Below are positions 1 through 8,268 of a DNA stretch of 64,000 nt, piece after piece. The notes under the pieces were generated by a model, which was not told the DNA's origin, made no database searches, and saw only the letters and a program-made list of their open reading frames with translations. How positions within the stretch are numbered: position 1 is the stretch's first letter; each line of letters opens with the position of its first letter. The stretch lies in NCBI GenBank assembly GCA_949294735.1, contig CASFII010000007.1, positions 124,001 through 188,000 on the forward strand. Reading direction: 5' to 3'. The DNA comes from an uncultured Coriobacteriaceae bacterium. Lineage in GTDB: Bacteria > Actinomycetota > Coriobacteriia > Coriobacteriales > Eggerthellaceae. The position numbers and the translations under genes were made by a program.

Positions 1-255
1 AGTCGTTTCTGGGTTCAGCTAGATGAAAACACATGGCGTGTGGATGGGCGCCTGCCCGTAAAAGACGCTATGGAACTGGGCTTCCCCGTAGAGGAATCAG
101 ACGACTACGAAACCATAGCTGGTTGGTTAATTGATAAAGCCGACGAAGTGCCGGCACCTGGAGACGAATTCAAAGTGCAAGAGTTCGTGTTCAAGGTAGA
201 AAAAATGCGTCGTAGCCGTATTTCCGGCATTAAGGTGGTTAAAACTCAGGAATAA
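1..255 (+). CDS. C-terminal end of a CorC/HlyC-type (hemolysin-like) membrane protein, truncated by window edge
   Basis: The frame is open from base 1 to the stop at 253-255, so only the last 84 residues are visible. They resemble the CorC_HlyC transporter-associated domain that ends CNNM/CorC/TlyC proteins: a strand-rich segment (WRVDGRLPVKDAMELG), a 'DDYETIAGWLIDK' helix and the closing 'FVFKVEKMRRSRISGIKV' strand typical of that domain. Family members carry an N-terminal DUF21 membrane domain and a CBS pair upstream, and are linked to divalent cation efflux or resistance; those parts lie outside the window. The next gene starts 15 bp downstream on the same strand, so the two may be co-transcribed. 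Family assignment is fairly secure; substrate is unknown. Confidence 0.75.
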   Translation, partial: SRFWVQLDENTWRVDGRLPVKDAMELGFPVEESDDYETIAGWLIDKADEVPAPGDEFKVQEFVFKVEKMRRSRISGIKVVKTQE

Positions 256-270
256 GGTAAGGCTTACGTC

Positions 271-1167
271 GTGGACCAAGGCAGGAAACTTTATAGGTCA
301 CGAGATGCGCTCGTTGGGGGCGTGTGTAATGGCGTAGCACAATACCTTGATACTGACACCATTGTTATTCGAATTCTGTGTGTGGCGCTTAGTCTGTTTA
401 CCTTTGGGCTAGGCGCCTTAGTGTATTTGCTTATGTGGGCAGTTTTGCCCCTAGAACCTGAAGAAAAAACGCTTGCAGCGCAGGTGGATAAAGCGCTTTC
501 TGCAACGTTTGGCGAATTCGACGTGGCTGACGCTTCTCTTACAAGCAAAAGTTTTTCTGAAGAAGAGCGAGCAGAGCTCTATGAGGCTGTTGGTAATCTG
601 CCACCACAACCTCCTGTGGGAATTCCTGCAGCAAAGACGGTTCCGCAACCGCCACAACCTTCTGTATGCCGAGCAGCACGAGACAGAAATGTAACGTGTG
701 CGCTTTGGATTGGTGCGCTACTTCTGTTCGCGGGAATTTCGTGGGCAATATACCATGCAGTGTCTGGCGTTGACTGGTGGCAGTTTTATCCGCTCGCTTT
801 CATTATTATCGGGCTATTGTGTATGGTGCTCCCGATGGAGTTGCTAAGGCAGCCAGCAGTGTTTTACGTAGGAATGTTGATTGTTTGCGTGGGATTTGCG
901 CTTTTGCCTATGAGTCTGGGTGTTTTAAGCTTTGAAACAATCCCGAATGCAGTTTGCAAACTCTGGTGGCTTTTGGCCGCAATGGTAGGTTTTTTCGTAG
1001 CTGCAGCAATTAAAAAGTCGAGGGCGTGCGCTTTTGCGGGCTGTCTTTGTTTTGCGGCGTTTTGTTTCTTTGCAGTTTTGTACTGCGGGGTGCCAGGAGA
1101 TACCGAAAATATCCTCATTAACTTACCGTTCACCCGTAGATTTGTGCTTGAATTCACAACTGGGTAA
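271..1167 (+). CDS. PspC-domain membrane protein
   Basis: A 298-residue protein with a GTG start. Residues 5-60 form a PspC domain: 'KLYRSRDALVGGVCNGVAQYL', then a hydrophobic helix ending in 'LVYLLMWAVLPLEP'. An acidic/Pro-rich linker follows (about 65-140), then several hydrophobic segments from about 145 to 285, giving roughly six further membrane spans. PspC proteins are inner-membrane sensors or effectors of envelope stress in proteobacteria; in Gram-positives the domain often heads multi-span proteins of unknown function, and that is all that can be said here. No LiaF-like or PspA gene is adjacent. The start follows the previous stop by 15 bp with a weak AAGG-like ribosome site. Confidence 0.8.
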   Translation: MDQGRKLYRSRDALVGGVCNGVAQYLDTDTIVIRILCVALSLFTFGLGALVYLLMWAVLPLEPEEKTLAAQVDKALSATFGEFDVADASLTSKSFSEEERAELYEAVGNLPPQPPVGIPAAKTVPQPPQPSVCRAARDRNVTCALWIGALLLFAGISWAIYHAVSGVDWWQFYPLAFIIIGLLCMVLPMELLRQPAVFYVGMLIVCVGFALLPMSLGVLSFETIPNAVCKLWWLLAAMVGFFVAAAIKKSRACAFAGCLCFAAFCFFAVLYCGVPGDTENILINLPFTRRFVLEFTTG

Positions 1168-1259
1168 GGGCGCTATTTTTTAGACAAGCGTTTCATCTGG
1201 CAATACGTAATTGTTCGTTTTGTCAAGCGAACAAAACATGGAGCAAAATTCACATTATT

Positions 1260-1288
1260 TTGCTTGTCGAGCGCTCCACTGGTAAAAT
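1260..1288 (+). promoter_or_regulatory. Probable vegetative promoter of the wall-hydrolase gene
   Basis: TTGCTT at 1260-1265 and TAAAAT at 1283-1288 are separated by exactly 17 bp. Transcription would start near 1295, giving a leader of about 105 nt before the TTG start at 1403. The -35 matches only partly, so this is a reasonable but unproven call. Confidence 0.5.
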
Positions 1289-1294
1289 AGTTCC

Positions 1295-1402
1295 ACTCGA
1301 AAACAGCATACTAATCTGTTCGGCAGCAATCCCCCCTTAAACACATCACGCTGTCACCGCCTAAGCGGTAGGTTCTCGTGCTGTCTTTAAGGAAGGGATG
1401 TT
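1295..1402 (+). promoter_or_regulatory. Structured 5' leader that can sequester the ribosome site (possible c-di-AMP/ydaO-like riboswitch)
   Basis: The leader folds into a long hairpin: CCTTAAA (1335-1341) pairs with TTTAAGG (1386-1392), CACG (1347-1350) with CGTG (1377-1380), and ACCGC (1356-1360) with GCGGT (1365-1369) around a CTAA loop. The outer strand overlaps the Shine-Dalgarno GGAAGGG (1391-1397) of the downstream gene. The segment GTCA..GCCTAA..GGTAGG resembles the 3' conserved part of the ydaO/c-di-AMP riboswitch, a class that in actinobacteria often precedes cell-wall hydrolase genes. I cannot find the conserved 5' half, so the class assignment is tentative; an RNA thermometer or an unrelated structured leader is equally possible. 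Confidence 0.45.
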
Positions 1403-2152
1403 TTGGTAGCAAAACGCAACAATACAAAGAAATCTTCTGTGGCTGTACGCGTATGCGGCGGCGCAGTTCTTTCTTGCGCATTAGTTGCATGCTTAGGCAT
1501 GGGCATTGCTTCGGCAGGTGCTGCTCCAGTAGCGGGCAACCTGTTTGGCATTAGCTCCATTAGTCAGCCTGCTACCGCTTCTGAAAGCTCGTCTTTCTCC
1601 GTGTCTGACACCGCTCTCGAAGATTCCGTTTTAACCACTGCAGCTTCACGCGATATTTCTCAGGGTATTGCTGATATCACTGCTGAAGAAAAGGCAAAGA
1701 AAGAAGCTGAAGAAGCTGCACGTCAGGCTAAGGCTCAGCAAAGTGCTGCACAGCAGGCCTTGCAAGGTCTTTCTGAAGTTGACTGGTCAGACAAAGACGC
1801 TTTCATCGCTGAGTGGACCGAACGCATTAATAACTATCTGGCTGGTTCTCCTTTGGCAGGGTATGGCGAAACTTTCGCAACTGCTGCATGGGAAAACCAG
1901 GTAGATCCGCGTTGGTCCCCTGCAATTTCTAACACTGAAAGCTCCAAGGGTGCGAACTGCTTCCTTCCGCATAATGCATGGGGTTGGGGTCAAAGCAGCT
2001 GGGGCAGCTGGGAACAGGCCATTAACGCTCACGTAGCCGGTCTTGCTCAGGGTTACGGTTACACCATTTCTTACGACAAAGCAAAGCGTTATTGCCCACC
2101 AAATTATGACAACTGGTATCACGATACGCTTTCTCAAATGAAATCAATCTAA
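1403..2152 (+). CDS. Secreted lysozyme-like cell-wall hydrolase
   Basis: A 249-residue exported protein with a TTG start at 1403, chosen because GGAAGGG lies 5 nt upstream. Residues 1-40 are a basic stretch plus a hydrophobic core ending near 'ASAGAAPVAG', consistent with a signal peptide or anchor. A Ser/Ala-rich stalk and a charged coiled-coil-like helix (about 90-120, EEKAKKEAEEAARQAKAQQ) follow. The C-terminal 100 residues carry 'DPRWSPAISNTESSKG', where the Glu is placed like the catalytic residue of lysozyme/SLT folds, then 'NAWGWGQSSWGSW' and 'KRYCPPNYDNWYHD', a tail typical of Gram-positive peptidoglycan hydrolases. Probable role: muralytic cleavage outside the membrane. Expression is probably controlled by the structured leader. 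Exact bond specificity is unknown. Confidence 0.7.
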   Translation: MVAKRNNTKKSSVAVRVCGGAVLSCALVACLGMGIASAGAAPVAGNLFGISSISQPATASESSSFSVSDTALEDSVLTTAASRDISQGIADITAEEKAKKEAEEAARQAKAQQSAAQQALQGLSEVDWSDKDAFIAEWTERINNYLAGSPLAGYGETFATAAWENQVDPRWSPAISNTESSKGANCFLPHNAWGWGQSSWGSWEQAINAHVAGLAQGYGYTISYDKAKRYCPPNYDNWYHDTLSQMKSI

Positions 2153-2156
2153 TCAA

Positions 2157-2186
2157 AATCGCCGGTTCGCCCGGCGATTTTTTTGC
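2157..2186 (+). terminator. Rho-independent terminator of the wall-hydrolase gene
   Basis: ATCGCCGG and CCGGCGAT form an 8-bp GC-rich stem around a 5-nt loop, followed by a run of T's, starting a few bases after the stop at 2152. Confidence 0.9.
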
Positions 2187-2203
2187 AGCCAGGTAGACAA
2201 AAA

Positions 2204-2233
2204 GAACCCAAAAGACACGTCCCCTTTGGGTTC
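2204..2233. repeat. Palindromic intergenic repeat (CCCAAAAGACACGTCCC family), copy 1
   Basis: A 30-bp unit with arms GAACCCAAA and TTTGGGTTC around the core GACACGTCCCC. It sits between two convergent genes just after a terminator. Same family as the copies near 6.2, 8.2, 15.2, 24.8, 36.6, 36.85, 42.1 and 49.1 kb. Confidence 0.9.
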
Positions 2234-2242
2234 TCTTATCGA

Positions 2243-5200
2243 CTAAATCGCGTCGGTGCGCAGGGCTTCTACGATGTTTGCTGCGTGTGATCTGCGGAGG
2301 GCATACAGCACGCTCAAGGCAAGTACCACAAGCACCATGGCGACTGCAATCCCAACAGACTCCCAAGGAATTTGTAGGTTCAGTCCGTAGAAAGTGTAAT
2401 TTGCTCCCCAGTACAAGCCCCAGACCACCAGCAATCCTAAAGCAAGTCCCAAGCTTAGTCCGCGCAGAGCATAAGAGCCACATTCGCAGAACAGCATGCG
2501 TGCGAATGCCTTATCTCCCATGCCAACCGATTTCAACATGGCAAACTCACGGGTTCGCAAAATGATGCTATTTGCCAGCGTGTTAAAAACGTTCGCCACG
2601 GCAATCAAAATAGTAATAATCGAAAAACTGAACAGGAAAATCCGAATAGCCTGGTTCAAAGACCGTCCCTCTTCGGCAGATTCAGCATGGTCGAAGGCGC
2701 TGATGCTTAGGTTTACGTATTCTTTTTGATTGTTCGTACCAGCTTCAGAATCTTCAAGCTTTAAGTCCAAAATATCCTGGGTTGTTTTAGTGTGGTCTTC
2801 CGTTACAAAGTTGTAACACGCAAACCAATACGTACCTAAATCGTCTAAGAAAACGTCGGTATTGTCTGCTTTCTCTGCGTGCTGCTGTACCTCTTGCGAA
2901 ACAATTTTTGTTACAGAATCAGGCAATAAAATTGCTGGGAACTCCATACCTACACCCGTTGAAGAAAGGCAAGCGGGAAGCTGGTCGTAAAGGGCGCCAA
3001 TTTCTAAATGTTTTACTCCGCCGCTGACTTCGTTTAAGGGGAATTCTTCAATAGGGGATGAATCGGTCTCATCAGAGTTATAAGCAGTGTTCGAATTAAT
3101 GTATCCAGCCACCAGACCTTTATCACTATGGAGAAGTCCTAATTGTGCCCAAGAAACGTCTTCGGCTTCGCCTACTATCGATTCAGGGGTCTCGTCTAAA
3201 ACATAGTAATCAATAACACCTGGCTGAGCGTAAGGCTTCGTGTTTACGTATTCGCCGTCAAGAGTTCCTTGAAGAGCGTTAAGTCCTATGGCAACAGGCT
3301 TTTCGGGATTATTGTATTTCTGATGGTCCAAACCCAGCTCAACAATGATCTCATCCCAAGTTTCTTGGTCAAGGTAATAAACCTGACATTGACCAGCATA
3401 AGACCCATCTGCCCCAAACCTGCTTGGTACCCATGGTTCACTATATTCTTGGTTATAGTGGTTCTGCACTTCTCTCCCTGTATTGCTAATCATTTCGGCA
3501 GGTAGGTAGGCCTGAATAACCCCTTGTTTGTAAGAAGCTGCCAGTTCGGCGTCCTCAAGATGGTCGATGTCGTTTTCAAAAGATTCGACCGCGCGGTTAT
3601 GCAGCTGAAGATTGCTGCCCGTAGGATTGTTGATTGTTGCTGTGACATCGCCCTCCAAGCCCGCATAATCTTTGTTGTTAGCCAGGTCAGAAAGAGGCTG
3701 AAAATAAAGGGCGATGGCGCCAGAAGTAATGATAAGCGTTACGCTGATAGCCAAGGAAAGAACAACGGTTCTGCCGCGCGCGCTGGAGCGACTTAAGTTT
3801 CGCTTTGCCAGCACGCCCGAAGTGCCAAACAGCTTACCCCAAATGCCTCCTCGCTTAAAAGCAGAACGCACAGCTTCACTAAAGCCGTTCTTTTGCGCAC
3901 GGACGGAGTTCTGTTCAATATCAGTTGGGGAAACCAAAGCGGACTGTGCAGCTTTTCGAAGCAGTTTTTCCTGCTGTTTCCGAGCGCGGCGATTCAGCTT
4001 AATGTCTTGTGTTTGGCGAATGGCATCTACGGCTGAAACATGCGAAGCACGCAGCGCAGGAATCCAGGCGCTAATCAACAAGGTAATCAGAGACAAAGCT
4101 ACGGTGGTACCCAAGGCCCAAGGGGACACCACAACACGAAGACCAGCGTCAGAGCTTAAGAGACTAGCAAACGCATCTCCCGTTAGGTTGAAGACCACCG
4201 AACAACCGGCATATCCCAAAAGAATGCCAAGTGGAATGCCTATGGCCCCTAAAACGAGCGCTTCAAAAAGCACCGATCGACGGATTTGCTTGCGCGATGC
4301 TCCGATGGAAGAAAGAAGACCAAATTGGCGCGTACGTTCGGCAACAGAAATGGCAAAAGAGTTGTAGATAAGAGAAACGCTTGCCACCACAATGACCGTT
4401 GCCAAGATAATAGCGAATGTCATGAGCGTATCCCATACAGGGCGGTCATCGCTGATTCCTTGATAGCGATAAAGATTATTGTGAAAAATATATCCGCCAG
4501 CATTGGTTCCTGCGTCGAAATCGGCCGGACTCTCAGGAGAAGAAAAATTCGGCGTTAATTCGTAGAATAGGTTGCTGATTTCTGCTGCAGTGGAAAGACC
4601 TGTGGTGTTTGCCCAAAAGGCCAAAGGCATAGGACGCGATCCGTCTTCAGATTGGTAAGCATCTTTGGAGGTAAAAGCAACGAAAGAGGTTGTTCCAGCC
4701 TCAATATCGTTTCCTTCAAAAGCCCCTTTAACCTCATAAAAGCCCACTACGGTGTACGTGTGCTTTTGCACATCGGTAAAGTGTTCAAGGGGTATTTCGT
4801 TTTCGTCTTCAAGCAAAGGAAACGAGGTGCTGTTCAACACTTCGTTCGTTTCGTTTAAACGTCGAACCCCTAGATTGATGGTTACTTTTGAGCCAACGTT
4901 TAAAGGGCCGTTTGCGGTGATGGATGTGCTCTGGGTATTTGCCGCGGTTTGATGAGCTGTCAGAGAGTTGCTATCCAGTTCGATGCCGAACGCGATATCT
5001 GGTAAAAGAATTTCTTCGGCAGTTTCAGGTAGGCGGCCCTGTTTTAATTCAGGCAGGGTGCTCAGCGAAACCCCGTCAGTTTCCCACGAACCTTTTACTT
5101 GTTCTGGAAGCGTGCGCACGGTTATCATGCTTCCAATTTGTTCAGCATCTTTTCGCGTGAAGAGAGCAGCACCCAAATCGCGCGAGGTAGCTATATTGGG

Positions 5201-5437
5201 AATGTGGTCGTTTTCCGCGAAACGTTCAATATCATCATCGCTGACCTGGGAATTAAAAGCGTGCCACGATCCTTCAGTTTTAAGGGTGCGATCCAAGAGC
5301 CCATCCTGGATGCTAGCAACGCTAGTGAACACGGCAGTGATAAGCGCACAAGAAAGTACAATGCCCGCTATGGACACCAGCGTGCGCACCTTATTCTTTT
5401 TTAGGGTGCGGAGCGTGAAAGAACTCATCGTGCTCAT
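2243..5437 (-). CDS. Large FtsX/MacB-type ABC transporter permease
   Basis: A 1064-residue permease with two FtsX domains. An N-terminal membrane span (about 18-40) is followed by a roughly 290-residue extracytoplasmic domain, then three spans (about 337-460) containing 'ERTRQFGLLSSIGASRKQIRR', the FtsX signature. After a charged linker a second half repeats this: a span near 563-585, a second large external domain, and three final spans (about 925-1050) with 'RTREFAMLKSVGMGDKAF'. Its start overlaps the stop of the upstream ATPase gene by 4 bp (ATGA), so the two form one transporter. With the kinase and regulator upstream it resembles peptide-sensing or peptide-export modules of Gram-positives (Bce/Vra/Ytr-like), although BceB-type permeases have a single FtsX domain. 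Substrate cannot be read from sequence; antimicrobial peptide or lipid-linked substrates are the usual ones. Confidence 0.85.
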   Translation of the reverse strand: MSTMSSFTLRTLKKNKVRTLVSIAGIVLSCALITAVFTSVASIQDGLLDRTLKTEGSWHAFNSQVSDDDIERFAENDHIPNIATSRDLGAALFTRKDAEQIGSMITVRTLPEQVKGSWETDGVSLSTLPELKQGRLPETAEEILLPDIAFGIELDSNSLTAHQTAANTQSTSITANGPLNVGSKVTINLGVRRLNETNEVLNSTSFPLLEDENEIPLEHFTDVQKHTYTVVGFYEVKGAFEGNDIEAGTTSFVAFTSKDAYQSEDGSRPMPLAFWANTTGLSTAAEISNLFYELTPNFSSPESPADFDAGTNAGGYIFHNNLYRYQGISDDRPVWDTLMTFAIILATVIVVASVSLIYNSFAISVAERTRQFGLLSSIGASRKQIRRSVLFEALVLGAIGIPLGILLGYAGCSVVFNLTGDAFASLLSSDAGLRVVVSPWALGTTVALSLITLLISAWIPALRASHVSAVDAIRQTQDIKLNRRARKQQEKLLRKAAQSALVSPTDIEQNSVRAQKNGFSEAVRSAFKRGGIWGKLFGTSGVLAKRNLSRSSARGRTVVLSLAISVTLIITSGAIALYFQPLSDLANNKDYAGLEGDVTATINNPTGSNLQLHNRAVESFENDIDHLEDAELAASYKQGVIQAYLPAEMISNTGREVQNHYNQEYSEPWVPSRFGADGSYAGQCQVYYLDQETWDEIIVELGLDHQKYNNPEKPVAIGLNALQGTLDGEYVNTKPYAQPGVIDYYVLDETPESIVGEAEDVSWAQLGLLHSDKGLVAGYINSNTAYNSDETDSSPIEEFPLNEVSGGVKHLEIGALYDQLPACLSSTGVGMEFPAILLPDSVTKIVSQEVQQHAEKADNTDVFLDDLGTYWFACYNFVTEDHTKTTQDILDLKLEDSEAGTNNQKEYVNLSISAFDHAESAEEGRSLNQAIRIFLFSFSIITILIAVANVFNTLANSIILRTREFAMLKSVGMGDKAFARMLFCECGSYALRGLSLGLALGLLVVWGLYWGANYTFYGLNLQIPWESVGIAVAMVLVVLALSVLYALRRSHAANIVEALRTDAI

Positions 5438-6117
5438 GAGCGAATCCTTTCGTCTCGTGCAACACGACCGTCTTCAATGGCAATAATGCGGTCGGCGGTG
5501 AGCGCAATGTCTTCATCATGGGTAATTACTACAAGGGTTTGCCCCAGTTCTTTGTTTGATCGACGAAGGATGCTCATGATTTCGCGGCTTGTTTGCGTAT
5601 CTAGGTTGCCCGTAGGTTCGTCTGCTAGTACTAGTGAAGGCGCGTTCATGAGGGCGCGGCCAATGGCTACGCGCTGTTGTTGACCACCAGAAAGCTGGTT
5701 GGGCAGGTGATATTCACGACCCATAAGGCTCAGCGTTTGGATAAGTGCTTTGAGGCGACTTTGGTTTATGGGACGTCCGTCCAACACCACAGGAAGCGTA
5801 ATGTTTTCTACTACGTTGAGTACAGGAATGAGGTTGTAGAACTGATACACAATGCCAACTTCGCGACGACGAAGAATGGCTAATTGTTCGTCAGAGCGGC
5901 TATATACGTCATTGCCATTAAGGAACACGTTTCCAGAGGTTGGTCGGTCGACACCACCCATTAGGTGAAGAAGAGTGGATTTCCCAGAACCGGAAGATCC
6001 CACAATGGCCACGAATTCACCTGCTTCAATTGATAAGGACACATCGTTTAAAGCATGCGTGGCGTTAGCACCTTCTCCGTATACCTTACACAGATGACTG
6101 ATATTCAAGATGTTCAT
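5434..6117 (-). CDS. ABC transporter ATP-binding protein (MacB/LolD type)
   Basis: A 227-residue ATPase of normal family length. Walker A is GSSGSGKST (about 39-47), followed by 'LLHLMGGVDRPTSGNVFLNG', the signature LSGGQQQR (about 142-149), Walker B 'SLVLADEPTGNLD' and the H-loop His in 'VVITHDEDIA'. These place it in the MacB/LolD/SalX subfamily that pairs with FtsX permeases. It is translationally coupled to the permease gene. Start ATG at 6117 has a GAAAAGGAGTAGCT ribosome site upstream. The 194-bp gap to the upstream kinase gene contains a strong repeat hairpin, so the transporter genes may be transcribed partly independently of the two-component genes. Confidence 0.92.
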   Translation of the reverse strand: MNILNISHLCKVYGEGANATHALNDVSLSIEAGEFVAIVGSSGSGKSTLLHLMGGVDRPTSGNVFLNGNDVYSRSDEQLAILRRREVGIVYQFYNLIPVLNVVENITLPVVLDGRPINQSRLKALIQTLSLMGREYHLPNQLSGGQQQRVAIGRALMNAPSLVLADEPTGNLDTQTSREIMSILRRSNKELGQTLVVITHDEDIALTADRIIAIEDGRVARDERIRS

Positions 6118-6238
6118 AGCTACTCCTTTTCACGTTAAGAAGTAGTATGAAGCCTGAAGCTTGCGTGCTCATGACGTCAGCATTACAGAAACGTAATATA
6201 TGGCTTGAACTCTCAGGGACCAATAGGGACGGGGAACC

Positions 6239-6293
6239 GAACCCACGTGTCTTTTGGGTTCAAAAAACCCAAAAGACACGTCCCCTTGGGTTC
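6239..6293. repeat. Paired inverted copies of the CCCAAAAGACACGTCCC repeat forming a 16-bp perfect hairpin, copy 2
   Basis: Two units face each other. ACGTGTCTTTTGGGTT at 6245-6260 is the exact reverse complement of 6266-6281, with a 5-nt loop. A partial unit with GGGACGGGGAACC lies just upstream (about 6226-6238). The element separates the kinase gene from the ABC genes on the minus strand, so read-through RNA would contain a stable stem. Confidence 0.9.
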
Positions 6294-6311
6294 TATGGGT
6301 TTCTCGAATCT

Positions 6312-7358
6312 CTATACCGTGAGCTTGGGAAAGGCGATGTCGAAAACAGCGCCCGTTGGATGTTCTGGTGAAGGCTTTACGTTCGAAGCTTTAAGACTGC
6401 CTCCCTGGGCGGTGATGAGCGACTGCGCCAGGGCTAGCCCAATTCCAAAGCCAGTTGGTATACGCCCCTGCTCTTGACCTTCGTTTTGTCCGCGATAGAA
6501 GCGTTCGAACACGCGAGGCAAGTCTTCGGGAGCAAATCCGCTGCCCGTATCAGTTATTTGAATGCGACGCGCCAACGCATCTTCAAAAATGCGAACAGAT
6601 ACGGTCCCTCCAGCGGGAGTGTGTTCCATGCAGTTCTTCAAGATATTTTCGACAGCTTCACCTAACCAAGCTGCATCTGCCTCAAACACTACGGAACTTT
6701 GCTCATCCGCCTCAACGTGGTAGGTTACATCGTGCAAATCAAACGAAATAGCTAAAGGCGCAAAAGCGTTCTTTACTACTTCTGCCGCGTTAACTTCTTC
6801 TTGCTGAACGCGGACGAAACCAGCATCAACCTTTGCAAGCTTCAAGAGTGTGGTTACCAGCCAGCCAACACGATCAATCATAGTTTCTAAATCGTGTAAA
6901 GTCGCTTGTTTTTCCTGGGGTGTTTTCGCCTTTTCAACCAGCGGAATCATAAGACTCATAGCGGTTAGGGGTGTGCGGATTTGGTGCGATACATCGGCCA
7001 GTGCATCGGCCAACGCATTGCGCTCTTTCTCTAGGTGTTCCTTGTTTAAGCGCAGCGCGTCCAGCATCTTTTGAAGTTCGTTACGCAGAATTGCCACATC
7101 ACCTTCCTGGTAGTCAGAAAAGTCAATCTGGCGGCCGTCGTGAAGCACTTCGTCTGCTTCCGATGCAAGGCGAATGAGTTCACGGTGGCGTTGATAAGAA
7201 AAGACAGTAAACAGCGCGCATGCCAGCAGGCTAGCACCCAATGTCCAGAGGGCAGTTTTTTGGTCGGCGGCGAATAGGGCGGCAACAATTACAGCTGCAA
7301 GCGAACCTGCGAGCGTGAAAAGCTGCCACAGAAACGATCTGTCGCGCAGGAGATTCAT
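6312..7358 (-). CDS. Intramembrane-sensing sensor histidine kinase
   Basis: A 348-residue kinase. Two membrane helices (about 10-30 and 36-53) are separated by only a few residues, the layout of intramembrane-sensing kinases that lack a periplasmic sensor domain and usually get their signal from a partner ABC transporter. The H-box is 'DVSHQIRTPL' (His near 127), the N-box 'ILKNCMEHTPAGG', then 'DTGSGFAPEDLPRVFERFYRG' split by the G1 glycines, and G2 'GFGIGLALAQ'. The gene follows its response regulator by 2 bp and precedes an ABC ATPase and FtsX permease, which supports transporter-coupled sensing. The ligand is not determinable. Confidence 0.9.
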   Translation of the reverse strand: MNLLRDRSFLWQLFTLAGSLAAVIVAALFAADQKTALWTLGASLLACALFTVFSYQRHRELIRLASEADEVLHDGRQIDFSDYQEGDVAILRNELQKMLDALRLNKEHLEKERNALADALADVSHQIRTPLTAMSLMIPLVEKAKTPQEKQATLHDLETMIDRVGWLVTTLLKLAKVDAGFVRVQQEEVNAAEVVKNAFAPLAISFDLHDVTYHVEADEQSSVVFEADAAWLGEAVENILKNCMEHTPAGGTVSVRIFEDALARRIQITDTGSGFAPEDLPRVFERFYRGQNEGQEQGRIPTGFGIGLALAQSLITAQGGSLKASNVKPSPEHPTGAVFDIAFPKLTV

Positions 7359-7360
7359 AG

Positions 7361-8047
7361 CTACTCCTTCGTCATGACAACTGTTTTATAACCCAGCCCT
7401 CGTATTGTTTGGATAAGCTTCGGTTCGGCGGGGTCGTCTTCAACTTTGTTGCGAAGTCTGTTGATGTACACATTAATAGTGTTGTCGCTTACGTATTCGC
7501 TAGCGCTTTCCCAAATTACATTGCGAAGTGCGTCGCGGGAAATTAGCTTTCCCTGGTTTTGAGCGAAAAGAAGCAACAATTTATATTCCAAAGCCGAAAG
7601 AGTGATGTCTACGTCTTCTTTGTGAACAAGTGCCGCAGTGGTATCTATCTCAAGGTTGCCAAGCCTGATGACAGCTTTGTGTTCATTTTTCCTGCGGAGC
7701 GCTACATGGATGCGAGAAAGAAGCTCACGTGCGCGGAAAGGTTTAGCAATATAGTCGTCTGCACCCATATCAAGTCCTGCAACAGTGCTGTATTCGTCGT
7801 CAGACGCAGTAAGGAAGATAACGGGCACTTCAGGGAAGCGTGCTTTAACGGCGGCGCAGACGGCAAAGCCATTCCCTTGTTTGAGCGTAATATCTAAGAG
7901 AGCCAAATCGAATGTCTGCTGGTTTAAGAGAGCAAGTGCTTCGTCTTGGGTGGGGGTAGAAGTTACTGTAAATCCGTCGCTTCGGAGAAGGTCGGTAAGC
8001 GTATTTACAATTGCTGGATCGTCTTCAACAAGCAGAATGTGTGCCAT
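7361..8047 (-). CDS. OmpR-family response regulator
   Basis: A 228-residue regulator. The receiver begins 'MAHILLVEDDPAIVNTL', with the acidic pair at 9-10, the phospho-acceptor in 'FDLALLDITLKQG' (Asp near 51), the 'FLTAS' Thr and the 'AKPF' Lys. The C-terminal winged helix includes 'LSALEYKLLLLFAQNQGKLISRDALRNVIW' and ends 'IQTIRGLGYK'. I chose the start at 8047 rather than a start 40 codons further upstream, because AAGGA lies before 8047 and the family begins at this point; the extra 5' codons overlap unrelated leader sequence. It forms a probable operon with the kinase 2 bp downstream and presumably activates the adjacent ABC transporter genes. Confidence 0.92.
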   Translation of the reverse strand: MAHILLVEDDPAIVNTLTDLLRSDGFTVTSTPTQDEALALLNQQTFDLALLDITLKQGNGFAVCAAVKARFPEVPVIFLTASDDEYSTVAGLDMGADDYIAKPFRARELLSRIHVALRRKNEHKAVIRLGNLEIDTTAALVHKEDVDITLSALEYKLLLLFAQNQGKLISRDALRNVIWESASEYVSDNTINVYINRLRNKVEDDPAEPKLIQTIRGLGYKTVVMTKE

Positions 8048-8151
8048 AACAGATTCCTTAAACCTGGGAGAATTAACTACAAATAAAGTAGCACATTTCT
8101 TAACCGCAAATAGTTGAGTGACAATTTCGTAAGCAATACACAACAAGCCAT

Positions 8152-8220
8152 GAACCCAAAAACCCAAAAAAATACGTCCCCTCTGGGTTCAAAGAGCACG
8201 TCCCTTGTGGCTTTTTGGCT
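8152..8220. repeat. Degenerate CCCAAAAGACACGTCCC-family repeat, copy 3
   Basis: GAACCCAAAAACCC...TACGTCCCCTCTGGGTTC spans 8152-8190, followed by a decayed half unit (GAGCACGTCCCTTGTGG) to about 8210. It lies between the divergent response-regulator and dnaK genes, upstream of the dnaK promoter. Confidence 0.75.
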
Positions 8221-8268
8221 TCTTCGCGTCTCTTCTTCACAAAATGTAAACAAAAGTTCGCATAAAAC

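Noticed and set aside
3714-4367. 217-codon plus-strand open frame inside the FtsX permease gene
   Set aside because: It runs antisense through a clear permease domain; composition is typical of an out-of-frame shadow.
8048-8167. Upstream 40-codon extension of the response regulator
   Set aside because: The receiver domain begins at 8047 with its own ribosome site; the extension reads into the repeat and has no family match.
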